A stretch of 64,000 bases of DNA from Gemmatimonadales bacterium (GTDB lineage Bacteria; Gemmatimonadota; Gemmatimonadetes; Gemmatimonadales; GWC2-71-9). Positions 6,920 through 15,803 of this stretch are shown piece after piece. Location of the stretch: positions 15,960-79,959 of the forward strand of contig WVYX01000244.1 in NCBI GenBank assembly GCA_011772755.1, given 5' to 3'. A program made the position numbers and the translations under genes. How positions within the stretch are numbered: position 1 is the stretch's first letter; every line of letters starts with the position of its first letter. Under the pieces are notes generated by a model that saw only the letters and a list, made by a program, of their open reading frames with translations, was not told the origin of the DNA and did not search any database.

Positions 6920-9335
6920 GTCCTCCCCCTGCCGGGCCCAAGTCGTCCACGACGACCGCTGTGCCACGGTTTTCATCGAGATCCACTCGCAACACTCGAT
7001 CCACACCCTCCCTCACCGACTCGATGTGCGTTATGACAATTACCTGCGGGAACCGGTCCGCCAGGTTGCGCAGGAGCTGGACAACATTGTGCCGTCGGTG
7101 CTCATCCAAACTGCCAAAGATCTCGTCCAGCACAAGGAGCGATAGGGGCTGCCCAGCCCGCTCCGCCACCATCTGACTGATCGCCAGGCGCAGCACCAGA
7201 TGTGTGAGATCCTCCTCACCTCCGGAGATCACCGGCTTCGCCTGACCGTCCTCAACTACCAGCAGCTGGTACTGCTCATCCAGATCCAGCTCGTGGTATC
7301 GACCGTCGGTCAGATCGGACAGAAGCTCGGATGCCCGCTCCGCGAGCTCGGGCCGCATGGTCGCGTTCAGCTCCAAACGCAGGTCGTGCAACGCCCGGTC
7401 CAACTCGTCGTGGAGCTTGAGTTCACCCTTGATCTGGTCGACCCGAGCCGCCCGCTCCTCACGCTCCCGAAGCCGGCGTTCAGCACTCTCGAGAGCGGCT
7501 TCAGCCGCCCGCTGATCGCCCTGCAAAGAGGCAAGCTGCAACTCCACATCACGCAGCGCCGCCTCTGCCGCTTCGTAGCGTTGACGGGCTCCGACGTAGG
7601 CCTCTTCGCTGAAGCCCAGGCTCGCAATGGCGGCTTCTAGATCCTTGACCGTGGCCTCACGCTCCGAAAGTGTCCGCTCCGCCGCCTCAGCCTCTGCGAC
7701 CAGGTGTTCCGCGTGGGTCGCCCTGACGTTGAGTTCCGCCGCTAGCTGCACCGTCGGCTCGAGCGATCGCAACTTCTCCCGCACCTCGTCGTGGCGCGCC
7801 ACGTCATACGCGTGCGGCAGCGCCGCTACCTCCCGCTCCGTTTCTACCTTCCGCGTCTCGAGACGCCGTAGCTCCACTTCGGTCTCCCGACTCTCGCGGA
7901 CCCGATCTTCGCAGCGAGCCAGCTCCTGCACCGCTCGCTCCACCCGCTGCGACGCCTCCGTAGTGCGCGCCTCGGCTTCCTGCACCTCGGGCGGCAACTC
8001 GTTCAACTGCTCCACCCGCTGCTTGAAGTACTTCCCCCGGACCTCGATCTCCTCGAGCTGGCGGTCCAGCGTGTCCAGCACCTCACGATAGACCTCCCCA
8101 AGGGGACGCTTGCAGATGGGGCATTCGCCATCGGCACCCGCTGCTACCACGCTCTGCCGATGTCGCTGGTGATCGAGATACTGATCCCGGAGATTGAGGC
8201 GCTTGGTCTGAGCATCCTGTTTGTCCCGCACCCAAGTCGTCCGCGCCACCTCTTCGGCCCGCTCCGCTCCCTGGAGATCTCGGCGCGCTGCCTCGAGCGC
8301 AGCTTTGGCATGGTCGACGGCTACCCCTACCTCGCTCATCTGAGCTAGGCGCTCCCGGATCCGATCGGCCTGCTCTCCGATCTCGCTGAGCTGCCCGGTG
8401 AGGGAGCGCCGGCGACCGGCGTCCCGGGCCTCCTGTTCCAGTCGCTCAAGCTCCTCCCGCAAGGGCGCCACCGCGTTGAGGTCCTCCCTAAGCTCCTCCA
8501 GTTTGCTGCGGGCTGACAACGCCTGCGCGAGCTCCTTGTCAAGACGCTGAAACTCGCGGCGGGCCTCTGTGACGTCTCGCTCCGCCACCCGACGCTCGCC
8601 GTCCAGGGCTAGCGCCGACTCCCGCAGCTGCACCATTCGCGTCCACGCCGGACCCTCACGATCCAGCTCAGTAGCTGCCTGGGTCTTGGCCTCCATCGCC
8701 GTTCCCACGGCATCCTTCGCCTCGGCCACACGCTGCTCCGCCTGCTTCCACTCCCGCTCGAGCTCCTCAGGATCGGCCAGCCCCCGCTCCAATCCGGCGA
8801 GCTCGCCGCGCAGCCCAGAGCGAGCCTCTCGGAGCCGCTCCTGTGCCAGGCGAAGCTTCTCGTAGCCCAGAACCCGGGAGAGGAAGCGAGCCCGGTCCGT
8901 GGGCCCCATCGCCGCCATGACCGCGAGCTCTTTCTGGCCGGTGAAATAGGTGCTAAAGAACTCATCGCGGGTCATGCCCAGCAGCCGCTCCACCCGAGCA
9001 CTCACCTCCTGCTGCGTCCTCACGTGGGGGGCGTCGAACCGATCCTGGTACAGCTCAGCGTTGTACAACCCCCGCACGACCTGGAACTCATGGGCCCCCA
9101 GCGCAAAATCCACCTCCACTCGAACCGAGGAGCGCGCCGGAGCCCGATTCCAGCGCAACGTGTCCCGGCTGCCCCGAGCCGCGGGGTTGCCGTAGAACGC
9201 CCAGGCGATGGCCTCGAGTAGAGTGGTCTTGCCGGATCCGTTGGGGCCGATGATGGCCGTGATGCCGGGACCGAAAACGATCTCCGTGTCGGCGTGCTGC
9301 CGAAAGTTGAGCAGTCGCAGACGGTGGAGCTGCAC
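6906..9335 (-). CDS. sbcC: Rad50/SbcC-type SMC-like ATPase
   Basis: An 809-residue SMC-like ATPase of the Mre11-Rad50 DNA double-strand-break complex. Walker A GPNGSGKTT is at residues 30-38, followed by a long heptad-rich coiled coil of about 500 residues, with the zinc-hook CPIC at about 404-407 at its turn. The ABC signature VISGGEEDLTHLVLRLA is near 700 and Walker B LLVLDEIFGSLDE near 733. At 809 residues it is closer to archaeal Rad50 than to the longer E. coli SbcC. GTG 9335 directly abuts the SbcD stop (TGAGTG), so it is translationally coupled to its nuclease partner. Confidence 0.93.
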   Translation of the reverse strand: MQLHRLRLLNFRQHADTEIVFGPGITAIIGPNGSGKTTLLEAIAWAFYGNPAARGSRDTLRWNRAPARSSVRVEVDFALGAHEFQVVRGLYNAELYQDRFDAPHVRTQQEVSARVERLLGMTRDEFFSTYFTGQKELAVMAAMGPTDRARFLSRVLGYEKLRLAQERLREARSGLRGELAGLERGLADPEELEREWKQAEQRVAEAKDAVGTAMEAKTQAATELDREGPAWTRMVQLRESALALDGERRVAERDVTEARREFQRLDKELAQALSARSKLEELREDLNAVAPLREELERLEQEARDAGRRRSLTGQLSEIGEQADRIRERLAQMSEVGVAVDHAKAALEAARRDLQGAERAEEVARTTWVRDKQDAQTKRLNLRDQYLDHQRHRQSVVAAGADGECPICKRPLGEVYREVLDTLDRQLEEIEVRGKYFKQRVEQLNELPPEVQEAEARTTEASQRVERAVQELARCEDRVRESRETEVELRRLETRKVETEREVAALPHAYDVARHDEVREKLRSLEPTVQLAAELNVRATHAEHLVAEAEAAERTLSEREATVKDLEAAIASLGFSEEAYVGARQRYEAAEAALRDVELQLASLQGDQRAAEAALESAERRLREREERAARVDQIKGELKLHDELDRALHDLRLELNATMRPELAERASELLSDLTDGRYHELDLDEQYQLLVVEDGQAKPVISGGEEDLTHLVLRLAISQMVAERAGQPLSLLVLDEIFGSLDEHRRHNVVQLLRNLADRFPQVIVITHIESVREGVDRVLRVDLDENRGTAVVVDDLGPAGGGHVAA

Positions 9336-10523
9336 TCAGTCCTCCAGCAGCTCTCGCTCGACCTGGTCCATATAGCTCTCACCCAGCGCGATCAGGCGAC
9401 GGCGATCCACCTCGGCGTCGATGGGACGCCGGCCCAGGTAACCGGTCAGGATATCCGTCAGGGTCTGGCGCACACCTGGCGCGCCGACACCCACCTCGCG
9501 ATGCGGTCGGGGGCGACGGAGATCGAGATGGTAGTGCAAGGCGCGGGCCTTGAGCTCCCTAACCCAGGCATGATCCAGATCGCGGGCGATAGGCCGCGGC
9601 ACGTCGTGGACCACTTGACGAACGACCTGATCGACGACGCCTCCCGGAACGCCATCGATCCGGGCCTGAATCTGCGCGTCGATCTCCTCAGCAGTCATCC
9701 CCGCAGCGTGAACGGGGCGCAGATCAATCAACCGACGCGCGAGGGGGACGGGACGGAACTCCACGCGCACGTCATCGGCCAGGTCCACCAACAGCCACCC
9801 CTTCTGTCCCTCTCGCCCCTCCCGCGCTTCGTCGCGGAGTTCACCCCAAGGATTCGGGCTCACGTATTCCAGCGCGCCGCTGTACCACGCGTTGTCCCTC
9901 ACCCGATGCGCCACGTGGTAATGTCCCAAGGCCACGTAGTCCCACCGCTCCGCGTTCAGCTCGGATGGTTCCAACACCGCACCCCCGTACTCCACCGCCA
10001 TCGCGTCGCGGTGCAGCACTCCCGCTACCTCCCCATGGGTGACCACCACCCTACATCCGGCATCGCGCGGAGGTGTCAGTGTGGGACGGGCGCCGCTGGT
10101 CCACGCAGCGTGGGGAACACACGTCACGGTGAGATTCAGGTCTTCGAACACCAGATCTCGTGGCGCGTCCGCGACGACATGCACGCCGCCCACTGCTTCG
10201 AATAGTCTGAGAATGGTGCCCGTTTCGAGCGAGCGCGGTGTGTCGTGGTTACCCGCTACGATGACGACAGGCGCGTCGGGGAGCGCCTCTCTGAGCCTCC
10301 GAAACTGGTCGAAGGAGTGGAGGATGGCTGGGTTAGTCGGGCGCACGGAATTGAAGAGGTCCCCGGCAATGATGACGATGTCAGGCCGTGCTCCCACAAT
10401 GTCGTCGATGGTCTGCCGGAACGCCGCGGCAACATCCGCTTCGCGTTGGTTGATCCCGTGCGGCGTCAGACGATGAAACTGCCGGAACCCGAGGTGGACG
10501 TCCGCGAGGTGAGCGAGCTTCAC
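9336..10523 (-). CDS. sbcD: Mre11/SbcD-type DNA exonuclease
   Basis: A 395-residue calcineurin-like phosphoesterase, the nuclease subunit that works with Rad50/SbcC at DNA ends. The metal-binding motifs appear in order: LADVHLGF (residue 6), IIAGDLFN (about 51), VAGNHDTPRS (about 91), VTHGEV (about 185) and YVALGHYH (about 215). The C-terminal capping and Rad50-binding region (residues 270-395) is present. GTG 10523 lies three bases after the stop of an exported-protein gene, and the stop touches the Rad50 start. Operon membership with herA and nurA points to an end-resection role. Confidence 0.93.
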   Translation of the reverse strand: MKLAHLADVHLGFRQFHRLTPHGINQREADVAAAFRQTIDDIVGARPDIVIIAGDLFNSVRPTNPAILHSFDQFRRLREALPDAPVVIVAGNHDTPRSLETGTILRLFEAVGGVHVVADAPRDLVFEDLNLTVTCVPHAAWTSGARPTLTPPRDAGCRVVVTHGEVAGVLHRDAMAVEYGGAVLEPSELNAERWDYVALGHYHVAHRVRDNAWYSGALEYVSPNPWGELRDEAREGREGQKGWLLVDLADDVRVEFRPVPLARRLIDLRPVHAAGMTAEEIDAQIQARIDGVPGGVVDQVVRQVVHDVPRPIARDLDHAWVRELKARALHYHLDLRRPRPHREVGVGAPGVRQTLTDILTGYLGRRPIDAEVDRRRLIALGESYMDQVERELLED

Positions 10524-10526
10524 TGG

Positions 10527-11390
10527 CTACTGGCGGACCGACTCGCGGATAGTGGTCTCGACGGTGATCCGTCCGCGAGTGGGCCCCGGAGTTGCTCCAG
10601 CCCCCGCCATACTCACCACGACCCGGAGGCGGGTGGCAGCGGAGACCCACGCCCCCCAGCCGGTCGACCAGACAAGGGCGCCCTGGACGCCACCTGAGTA
10701 ACTCAGTGCCGTGCCGTGCGCGTCGGCCACCTTCTTCGGCGCGAAGGCGCCGGCGAACTCCACGTAGGCCAAGGTGTCTCTGGCGCGGGCGATAACGCTG
10801 TCCACCGCGAAGGTGGTCCGGCCAGCCAGGGTCGGTACGTATGCGATCGTCGGTGGTCGGCCGCCGAAGGCGTCCAGGGGGACCTCAAGACGCGCCGTCC
10901 AGCGGTCGCCTGCTTTCACCCACTGTTCGGGAAGCACCAGGCCGGGAACGCCCGTGAGCAGAGGAACGAGCAGCTTGGCCCCCGGAGCGTCGCCCCCAGC
11001 ATTGGTTCCCAGCACCCGCATTCGCCGATCGATCCGCACCTGAATCCATAGGCTGTCAGGCTGGCCGACCTGACGCTCTCGCCACCGCTCACCACCCTCG
11101 CGCATTCGCGCCCGAAGGGAATCGAATGTGAGGTGGACCACCAACCCACCATCCGGCCCCTCGAGCGCCACCTGCGTCATGCCGCCGAGCTCCGCAGTTT
11201 CCCGCGTGGAAGTCTGCATGGCGCCGGCGCTGTCCACCCGCGACACCGTCGTGCGCGTATGCGCTTGAAAGACCCGGTGAATCCGTACTCCGCGGACTGG
11301 GGAGAACTGGAGCCGGAGGCTGTCTTGTGCCACAGCGCTGTGGGGCAACGCCAACAGGACGAGCCCGAGACCCGCAGCCCCTGGTGTCAT
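10527..11390 (-). CDS. Exported protein of unknown function (paralogue B)
   Basis: 287 residues from ATG 11390, inside an ATGA overlap with the upstream gene. The N-terminus is a Sec signal peptide (GLGLVLLALPHSAVAQ). The mature part is beta-rich and runs parallel to the next protein: an early arginine/threonine-rich strand (HRVFQAHTRTTVSRV), a central PLLTGVPGLVLPEQWVKAGD segment, DTLAYVEFAGAF, and a terminal VWSTGWGAWVSAATRLRV segment. The shared layout shows a tandem duplication. No catalytic motif is visible and I do not recognise the family. Its position between herA and sbcD may reflect operon assembly rather than a repair role. Confidence 0.75.
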   Translation of the reverse strand: MTPGAAGLGLVLLALPHSAVAQDSLRLQFSPVRGVRIHRVFQAHTRTTVSRVDSAGAMQTSTRETAELGGMTQVALEGPDGGLVVHLTFDSLRARMREGGERWRERQVGQPDSLWIQVRIDRRMRVLGTNAGGDAPGAKLLVPLLTGVPGLVLPEQWVKAGDRWTARLEVPLDAFGGRPPTIAYVPTLAGRTTFAVDSVIARARDTLAYVEFAGAFAPKKVADAHGTALSYSGGVQGALVWSTGWGAWVSAATRLRVVVSMAGAGATPGPTRGRITVETTIRESVRQ

Positions 11391-12289
11391 GGGCGAACCT
11401 GGAATCGGGTCGAACCGTCGAGACTGAGCACCATAGTGACCATACCCGCCTCGGGCGTACCCAGCTGGAACCGCACCGTGGCCCGCGTACGCACCGCACC
11501 CGAGACGAACGCGTCCCACGCCGTCGACCAGATCATGTGGCCGCCGAAGGCACCGGTGATGTCGAGCGCGCCTCCTGCCTCCTCCCCAGCCTCCGTAACC
11601 GTGGTGGGCAGAAAGCTGCCCCTTATCCGCACGTACGCGAGGGTATCGGTGGGCCGCACCACCAGGCTGTCCAGAGTGAACGTGGACAGAGCGATGATCT
11701 CCGCCTGTTGCGGCAGGCTTTCCGCCACCCCCTCCTCGCCCTCCAAGCCCGAAGAGGTGGACAGCGGAAAGACGATGTCAGCCGTCCAGCTCTCTCCCAC
11801 GGCGATCGGCTCCTCGGGCAGGACGAACTCGAACCCGGGTGCGAGGCCTCCCATGGTCTGGATCTCAGCTATCAGCGCTGTGTCCTCGCCTACAGCCTCC
11901 ACATCGGAGATGCGGAACCGATCATCGACGAGAAACCGGGCTGCGACGTGCTGGGCCGGGTGTTCAACATCGCTCCACGCTCCTCCCAGCGGGCGCGTCC
12001 GGGCCCGAGTGGAATCGATCATCACTTCGATCAGGTAGAAGGCGCCCCGTTCCTCGACCAGCCGCTGCGTGATGCTCTGAAGGGCGCCAGCTTCGATCGT
12101 GATGCTGTCAGCCGACCCTTGCTCGCTGATCGTGCTCGTGAGGTCGGACCACACCACCGTCTGCATCTGTGCCCGTGGGTGGGGGTGATAGCGCAACAGT
12201 ATGCTCTGCTGGGCGCGGGCCGCGTGCGGCATGACTGACAGCGCCAGGCAGGCGGCAGGGACACCGAGCCATGTCGTGTTACGTCGCAT
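11387..12289 (-). CDS. Exported protein of unknown function (paralogue A)
   Basis: 300 residues from ATG 12289 (GGAGG six bases upstream, 11 bases inside herA). The signal peptide ends at AARAQ, about residue 27. The mature region holds FEFVLPEEPIAVGESWTAD, DTLAYVRIRGSF and MIWSTAWDAFVSGAVRTR, matching VPGLVLPEQWVKAGDRWTA, DTLAYVEFAGAF and VWSTGWGAWVSAATRL in the adjacent gene. The two are therefore paralogues. The protein is probably periplasmic and beta-rich. Nothing in the sequence suggests an enzyme. An upstream ATG at 12349 would add 20 residues before the signal peptide and is less likely. Confidence 0.75.
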   Translation of the reverse strand: MRRNTTWLGVPAACLALSVMPHAARAQQSILLRYHPHPRAQMQTVVWSDLTSTISEQGSADSITIEAGALQSITQRLVEERGAFYLIEVMIDSTRARTRPLGGAWSDVEHPAQHVAARFLVDDRFRISDVEAVGEDTALIAEIQTMGGLAPGFEFVLPEEPIAVGESWTADIVFPLSTSSGLEGEEGVAESLPQQAEIIALSTFTLDSLVVRPTDTLAYVRIRGSFLPTTVTEAGEEAGGALDITGAFGGHMIWSTAWDAFVSGAVRTRATVRFQLGTPEAGMVTMVLSLDGSTRFQVRP

Positions 12290-14222
12290 ACGGATCCTCC
12301 ACCGATCTGAGTGGTCGTGCCACGCTCTCTCCTCGGCCGATCGGTTCACGGCTTACGGCGGGGCCCAGGCTCGCCATGAAGAACCCTACCACATCCTCTG
12401 GCCGGGTCCGCTTAGTCGCAAGCAGCGCACGGCGCACGTCGTCCTCCCTCCGGCCCGCAATGGAATCCTTGATTCGGGCGGAAGACACCCGCCGGTCGAG
12501 CGCAGCGAGCTGTCGTACCACGGCTTCTTCGAACGGCAGGTCAGCAGCCGGCGGAAACTGCTTGAGTCCCACCGGTCCACTGAGAACCGGCGGCCGGGGA
12601 AAGCGCACGAACACCGGCTGCGTGAAGTGCGGATGCCGCACCATCAGCTCGCCCTTCGGCAAGGTGGCCAGCTTGATCTTGGTGGCCGGCGACAGGACCT
12701 GATAGCCCGGCGTCGCGAGCTCATCCATGTCCATACGACCGAACACCACGGTACCGGCATTCCCCACAATCCGACGATGCACCTGCGACCGGAACTGTTG
12801 GGCAGCGAACAGTACCAATCCGAGATACCGCCCTCGCTCCGAGATGTCCAGCAGCATCTTCTTGACATACGTCTCGGGACCGTCGCTGGGCGCATACTTG
12901 TTCAGCTCGTCAACGAACACAATGACGTGCTCCACCCCGAGATCCCCCCGCTCGAGGTGCTCGCGCAGCATCGAGACCACCCGGGTGAAGACCAGATCCT
13001 GTCCCAACTGGTCCATGCCCGCGACATCCAGCACGTAGACCGCCCGGTCCTCGAGCTGCCCGAAGGGTAGATCGCTCACCGTCCCGTCGTCGGTCACCAG
13101 TCCCTTGCAGCGCGTGGAGATGTTCAGCAGCCGGTTCCGAACCTTGCGAATCGTGGCGACGTGATGGGTCCGCCACACGTCACTCCGCCCCGCCTGCTCC
13201 AGCCCGTCGAAGATGCAGCGGAACAGGCGCTCGAGGTCCGCAAAGCTTCGCACGCGGTGGGTATTGCCCCACTCATCACGGAATTCCCTCTCCACCACCC
13301 GATCGGCTAGGAAGTCGAGGAAGGCGTCCGCCTTGGCGTCGATGTCATCGCGGTTGAGCAGCACCTCGTGGAAATTCAGCACCTCCCGCAGCCCCCACAC
13401 GAGAGGCTGCACCGAGCCCAGGAGATCAGGGTGGGAACGGAGCGTGTTCAGGTTCACTCCGTCCACCTTGAACGGCGCATAGTAGTGCACTCGGTCGAAT
13501 GGTCGGGGCTCGATGCCCAGCGCCGCGTACAGTTCCCGGTCGGCGTCGGCCAGCTCCCCGGGCTGGTCCAAGAAGCACAGGTCCGGTCCCTTCACGTTGA
13601 AGCAGACGGCGGCGACTGTGCCCTTCTGCATCGGGAGGCGCTGGAAGATGCTGGCGAGGATGAATTCCACCGCGCTGGTCTTGGTGGCGAGCCCCGAGAC
13701 ACCGTTGATGTTCAAGTGGGCCGATTCAGGACCGAGCAAGAACTCGGCGTCCAGGGAGACTGGAGCCGTGAGCCCGCCAGCACGGTACACGCCCACCGGA
13801 ATCGCGCTGGGTTGCTCAGACCGGACGTAGGCATCCATGCGCAGCGCGGCCTCGACATCCTCATCCGTCGCCAGCCGCACCTCCGCCAGGGGAACGGGCT
13901 GAACTGGCTCCTCCGGCACGTGACGTAATACCGCCGCTGTCCAGAGCCGCACCTCGGTGCGCCGGGTCGGCGCCCGCGTGCCGGCGGGGTCCCCTTCGGC
14001 AGCTACCACTTCGTGCAACGGCGTGGCCAGATCGGAGTAGGCTCGTCCGTCCACCACCACTGCGTACACGGTGCGCCCGGCTTCCTCGTCGACCCGGACG
14101 ATCGCCCCAATGCCGACGGGCGTTGCAGTCGCGGTCCAGAAGTGAAACTGATGCGGTCCGGCCGGCAGCGCCTCGGTAGCCACCACCCGGCCGACAGGTC
14201 CACCGTCGCCGAGTCGAATCAC
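12279..14222 (-). CDS. herA: HerA-type DNA translocase ATPase
   Basis: A 647-residue FtsK/HerA-superfamily ATPase, a hexameric bipolar DNA translocase that feeds DNA ends to NurA. The N-terminal 110 residues fit a HAS-type beta-barrel. The Walker A variant GVSGLATKTS is at about 174-183, Walker B HVIVFVDELNKYAP at about 432-445, and a sensor region with LVLFAAQQFRSQVHRR follows. GTG 14222 is chosen because it forms a GTGA overlap with the nurA stop and sits six bases after GGAGG; TTG 14228 would touch the Shine-Dalgarno. Pairing with nurA, sbcD and sbcC mirrors the archaeal resection operon. Confidence 0.9.
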   Translation of the reverse strand: MIRLGDGGPVGRVVATEALPAGPHQFHFWTATATPVGIGAIVRVDEEAGRTVYAVVVDGRAYSDLATPLHEVVAAEGDPAGTRAPTRRTEVRLWTAAVLRHVPEEPVQPVPLAEVRLATDEDVEAALRMDAYVRSEQPSAIPVGVYRAGGLTAPVSLDAEFLLGPESAHLNINGVSGLATKTSAVEFILASIFQRLPMQKGTVAAVCFNVKGPDLCFLDQPGELADADRELYAALGIEPRPFDRVHYYAPFKVDGVNLNTLRSHPDLLGSVQPLVWGLREVLNFHEVLLNRDDIDAKADAFLDFLADRVVEREFRDEWGNTHRVRSFADLERLFRCIFDGLEQAGRSDVWRTHHVATIRKVRNRLLNISTRCKGLVTDDGTVSDLPFGQLEDRAVYVLDVAGMDQLGQDLVFTRVVSMLREHLERGDLGVEHVIVFVDELNKYAPSDGPETYVKKMLLDISERGRYLGLVLFAAQQFRSQVHRRIVGNAGTVVFGRMDMDELATPGYQVLSPATKIKLATLPKGELMVRHPHFTQPVFVRFPRPPVLSGPVGLKQFPPAADLPFEEAVVRQLAALDRRVSSARIKDSIAGRREDDVRRALLATKRTRPEDVVGFFMASLGPAVSREPIGRGESVARPLRSVEDPYAT

Positions 14223-15136
14223 CACCAACCTCCGGCCTGGGCCCGCAGGTAGGTCTCCACCTGCTGTATCGGATAGATCAGACGATCCCAGCGCCCGTCG
14301 CGGGCGGCCAGCGGCGCCCGCTCGGCGAGGAGCCAGCGGCTCACCGCTGTGGCCTCATCCACCGTGGCATCCGTTGGCGCACGCTCCACACGCACCAGTC
14401 CGTACAGGAGATCGTGTTCCTCCCAGGGCCACAAACGAAGATACCACGTGTAGACCCGGCCGTGCTCCCCCACCGCCCTAGCGAAGACGCTGGTGCGGTG
14501 CGCGGCGGGCAGGGTCAGGGCTACCTCGAGGTCGCGGCCGTCGAGAAACTGCGTCTCGTGACTCTTGATCAGGCCAAGCACCTTTGGCGACATCTCAAGT
14601 ACTTCACTCAGCGCCGTGAGCGCCCCATCCACCACCAACCAGCCTGCCGGCTCGGCCTCGAGGTATCGCCGGGCGATTTCCAGCTCCAGCACCTCGCGCT
14701 TGGTCTCCACCTCCTTGGCCGCAAGCCGTACATCGAGGATCGGGTGAGATCGCTCCGCCGCGGGGCAGTCGTACAGGGGGAGCCCCACCCCTTCCAGCTC
14801 GGCACGTTGCTGGCTAGTGAGCCGCTCGAACGGGGCCAGCACGAACTCCTCGGACCTCGACTCGACGGCTTGCAGAGTTTCCCGCACCCGCCGCAGCACC
14901 GCTGCAGCGACATATCCCCGGACCACAGGCACGAGTCCGATGCGACCCTCCACCGCGTAGCGCTGAATGCCGTCGAGGAAGGCCAGCTCAGTCGGAGGAA
15001 CTGCAGCATCACCGACTTCCAGGGCGCGTATCCGATCTCCCTCCACGTAGCTGGCAGATCCAAAGGGAGAGGTAACCGACGGGGCCGCATGGCTGAGGGG
15101 GACGCCAGCACTGACCGTCCCCCCTACTCGGAGCAC
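14219..15136 (-). CDS. nurA: NurA-type 5'-3' nuclease
   Basis: About 305 residues from GTG 15136, or 317 if CTG 15172, which forms a CTGA overlap with the upstream stop, is used. NurA features are visible: the first acidic loop LAFLDGIQRYAVEG, the strand WLVVDGALT, the following LGLIKSHETQFLDG, and the C-terminal IYPIQQVETYL helix. Between them a helical insertion (about residues 100-190) is rich in Glu and Arg. NurA resects the 5' strand in partnership with HerA. The ten-base overlap region with herA (GTGA start) and the downstream Mre11/Rad50 genes strongly support the assignment, although the sequence itself is divergent. Confidence 0.78.
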   Translation of the reverse strand: MLRVGGTVSAGVPLSHAAPSVTSPFGSASYVEGDRIRALEVGDAAVPPTELAFLDGIQRYAVEGRIGLVPVVRGYVAAAVLRRVRETLQAVESRSEEFVLAPFERLTSQQRAELEGVGLPLYDCPAAERSHPILDVRLAAKEVETKREVLELEIARRYLEAEPAGWLVVDGALTALSEVLEMSPKVLGLIKSHETQFLDGRDLEVALTLPAAHRTSVFARAVGEHGRVYTWYLRLWPWEEHDLLYGLVRVERAPTDATVDEATAVSRWLLAERAPLAARDGRWDRLIYPIQQVETYLRAQAGGWW

Positions 15137-15168
15137 CGCGTCACAAAGACGATGACGACTCGACGCTG

Positions 15169-15801
15169 TCAGTCCCCCACCTTCACGCCAATGGTGAGTC
15201 CATCCCGCACCGGGACGATGGCCGAAACCAGGCGGCGATCGCTCGCCGCCAAGCGATTGAGCGTGCGAACCCCCTCGACGTCTGGCTCGGCATCTCCCGC
15301 ATCCACCACTCGGCCATGAATGAACGCGTTGTCGCACAGCAACAAGCCACCCCGTCGCAAGAGCCGCATCGCCTCGTGGAAGTAGTCTCCCAGGGGCGGC
15401 TTGTCGGCATCCAGAAACACCGCATCGAAGGGCGGTTGCAGGGTGGCGAGCACATCCCTGGCTTCCCCCACCCGAAGGTCCACCCGGTCGGCCACCCCGG
15501 CTGCCGCGAAGGCCTCTAGCGCCACCTGGGCATGGGCGGGGTCACGCTCGATCGTCACGAGGACCCCCCCGGGTGGGAGGGACCGAGCAATCCACACGCC
15601 GCTGTAGCCGCCCAGCGTACCCACCTCAAGCACCCGTCTTGCCCCGACGGCTGCCAGGAGAACCGTAATGATCTTGGCTTCTTCCGGGGAGATGAAGATG
15701 AGCGGCAGCCCATCCTTCTCATGTCGGGCTCGGATCCCCACGAGCACCTCGTCTTCGGGAGCAAACAGGGCTCGAACGTACTCGACGATCCGCTCCTCCA
15801 T
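15169..15801 (-). CDS. SAM-dependent O-methyltransferase
   Basis: A 210-residue class I methyltransferase of the catechol/caffeoyl-CoA O-methyltransferase type. SAM-binding motif I VLEVGTLGGYSGVWIA is at about residue 52, the acidic VTIERDPAHAQVA follows, and DAVFLDADKPPLGDY carries the metal-binding Asp typical of the family. LLLCDNAFIHGRV is the conserved metal/substrate loop. ATG 15801 begins two bases after the amidohydrolase stop; an upstream ATG at 15837 would overlap it. It is cytoplasmic. The substrate is unknown; catechols and phenolic CoA esters are typical for relatives. Confidence 0.88.
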   Translation of the reverse strand: MEERIVEYVRALFAPEDEVLVGIRARHEKDGLPLIFISPEEAKIITVLLAAVGARRVLEVGTLGGYSGVWIARSLPPGGVLVTIERDPAHAQVALEAFAAAGVADRVDLRVGEARDVLATLQPPFDAVFLDADKPPLGDYFHEAMRLLRRGGLLLCDNAFIHGRVVDAGDAEPDVEGVRTLNRLAASDRRLVSAIVPVRDGLTIGVKVGD

Positions 15802-15803
15802 GA

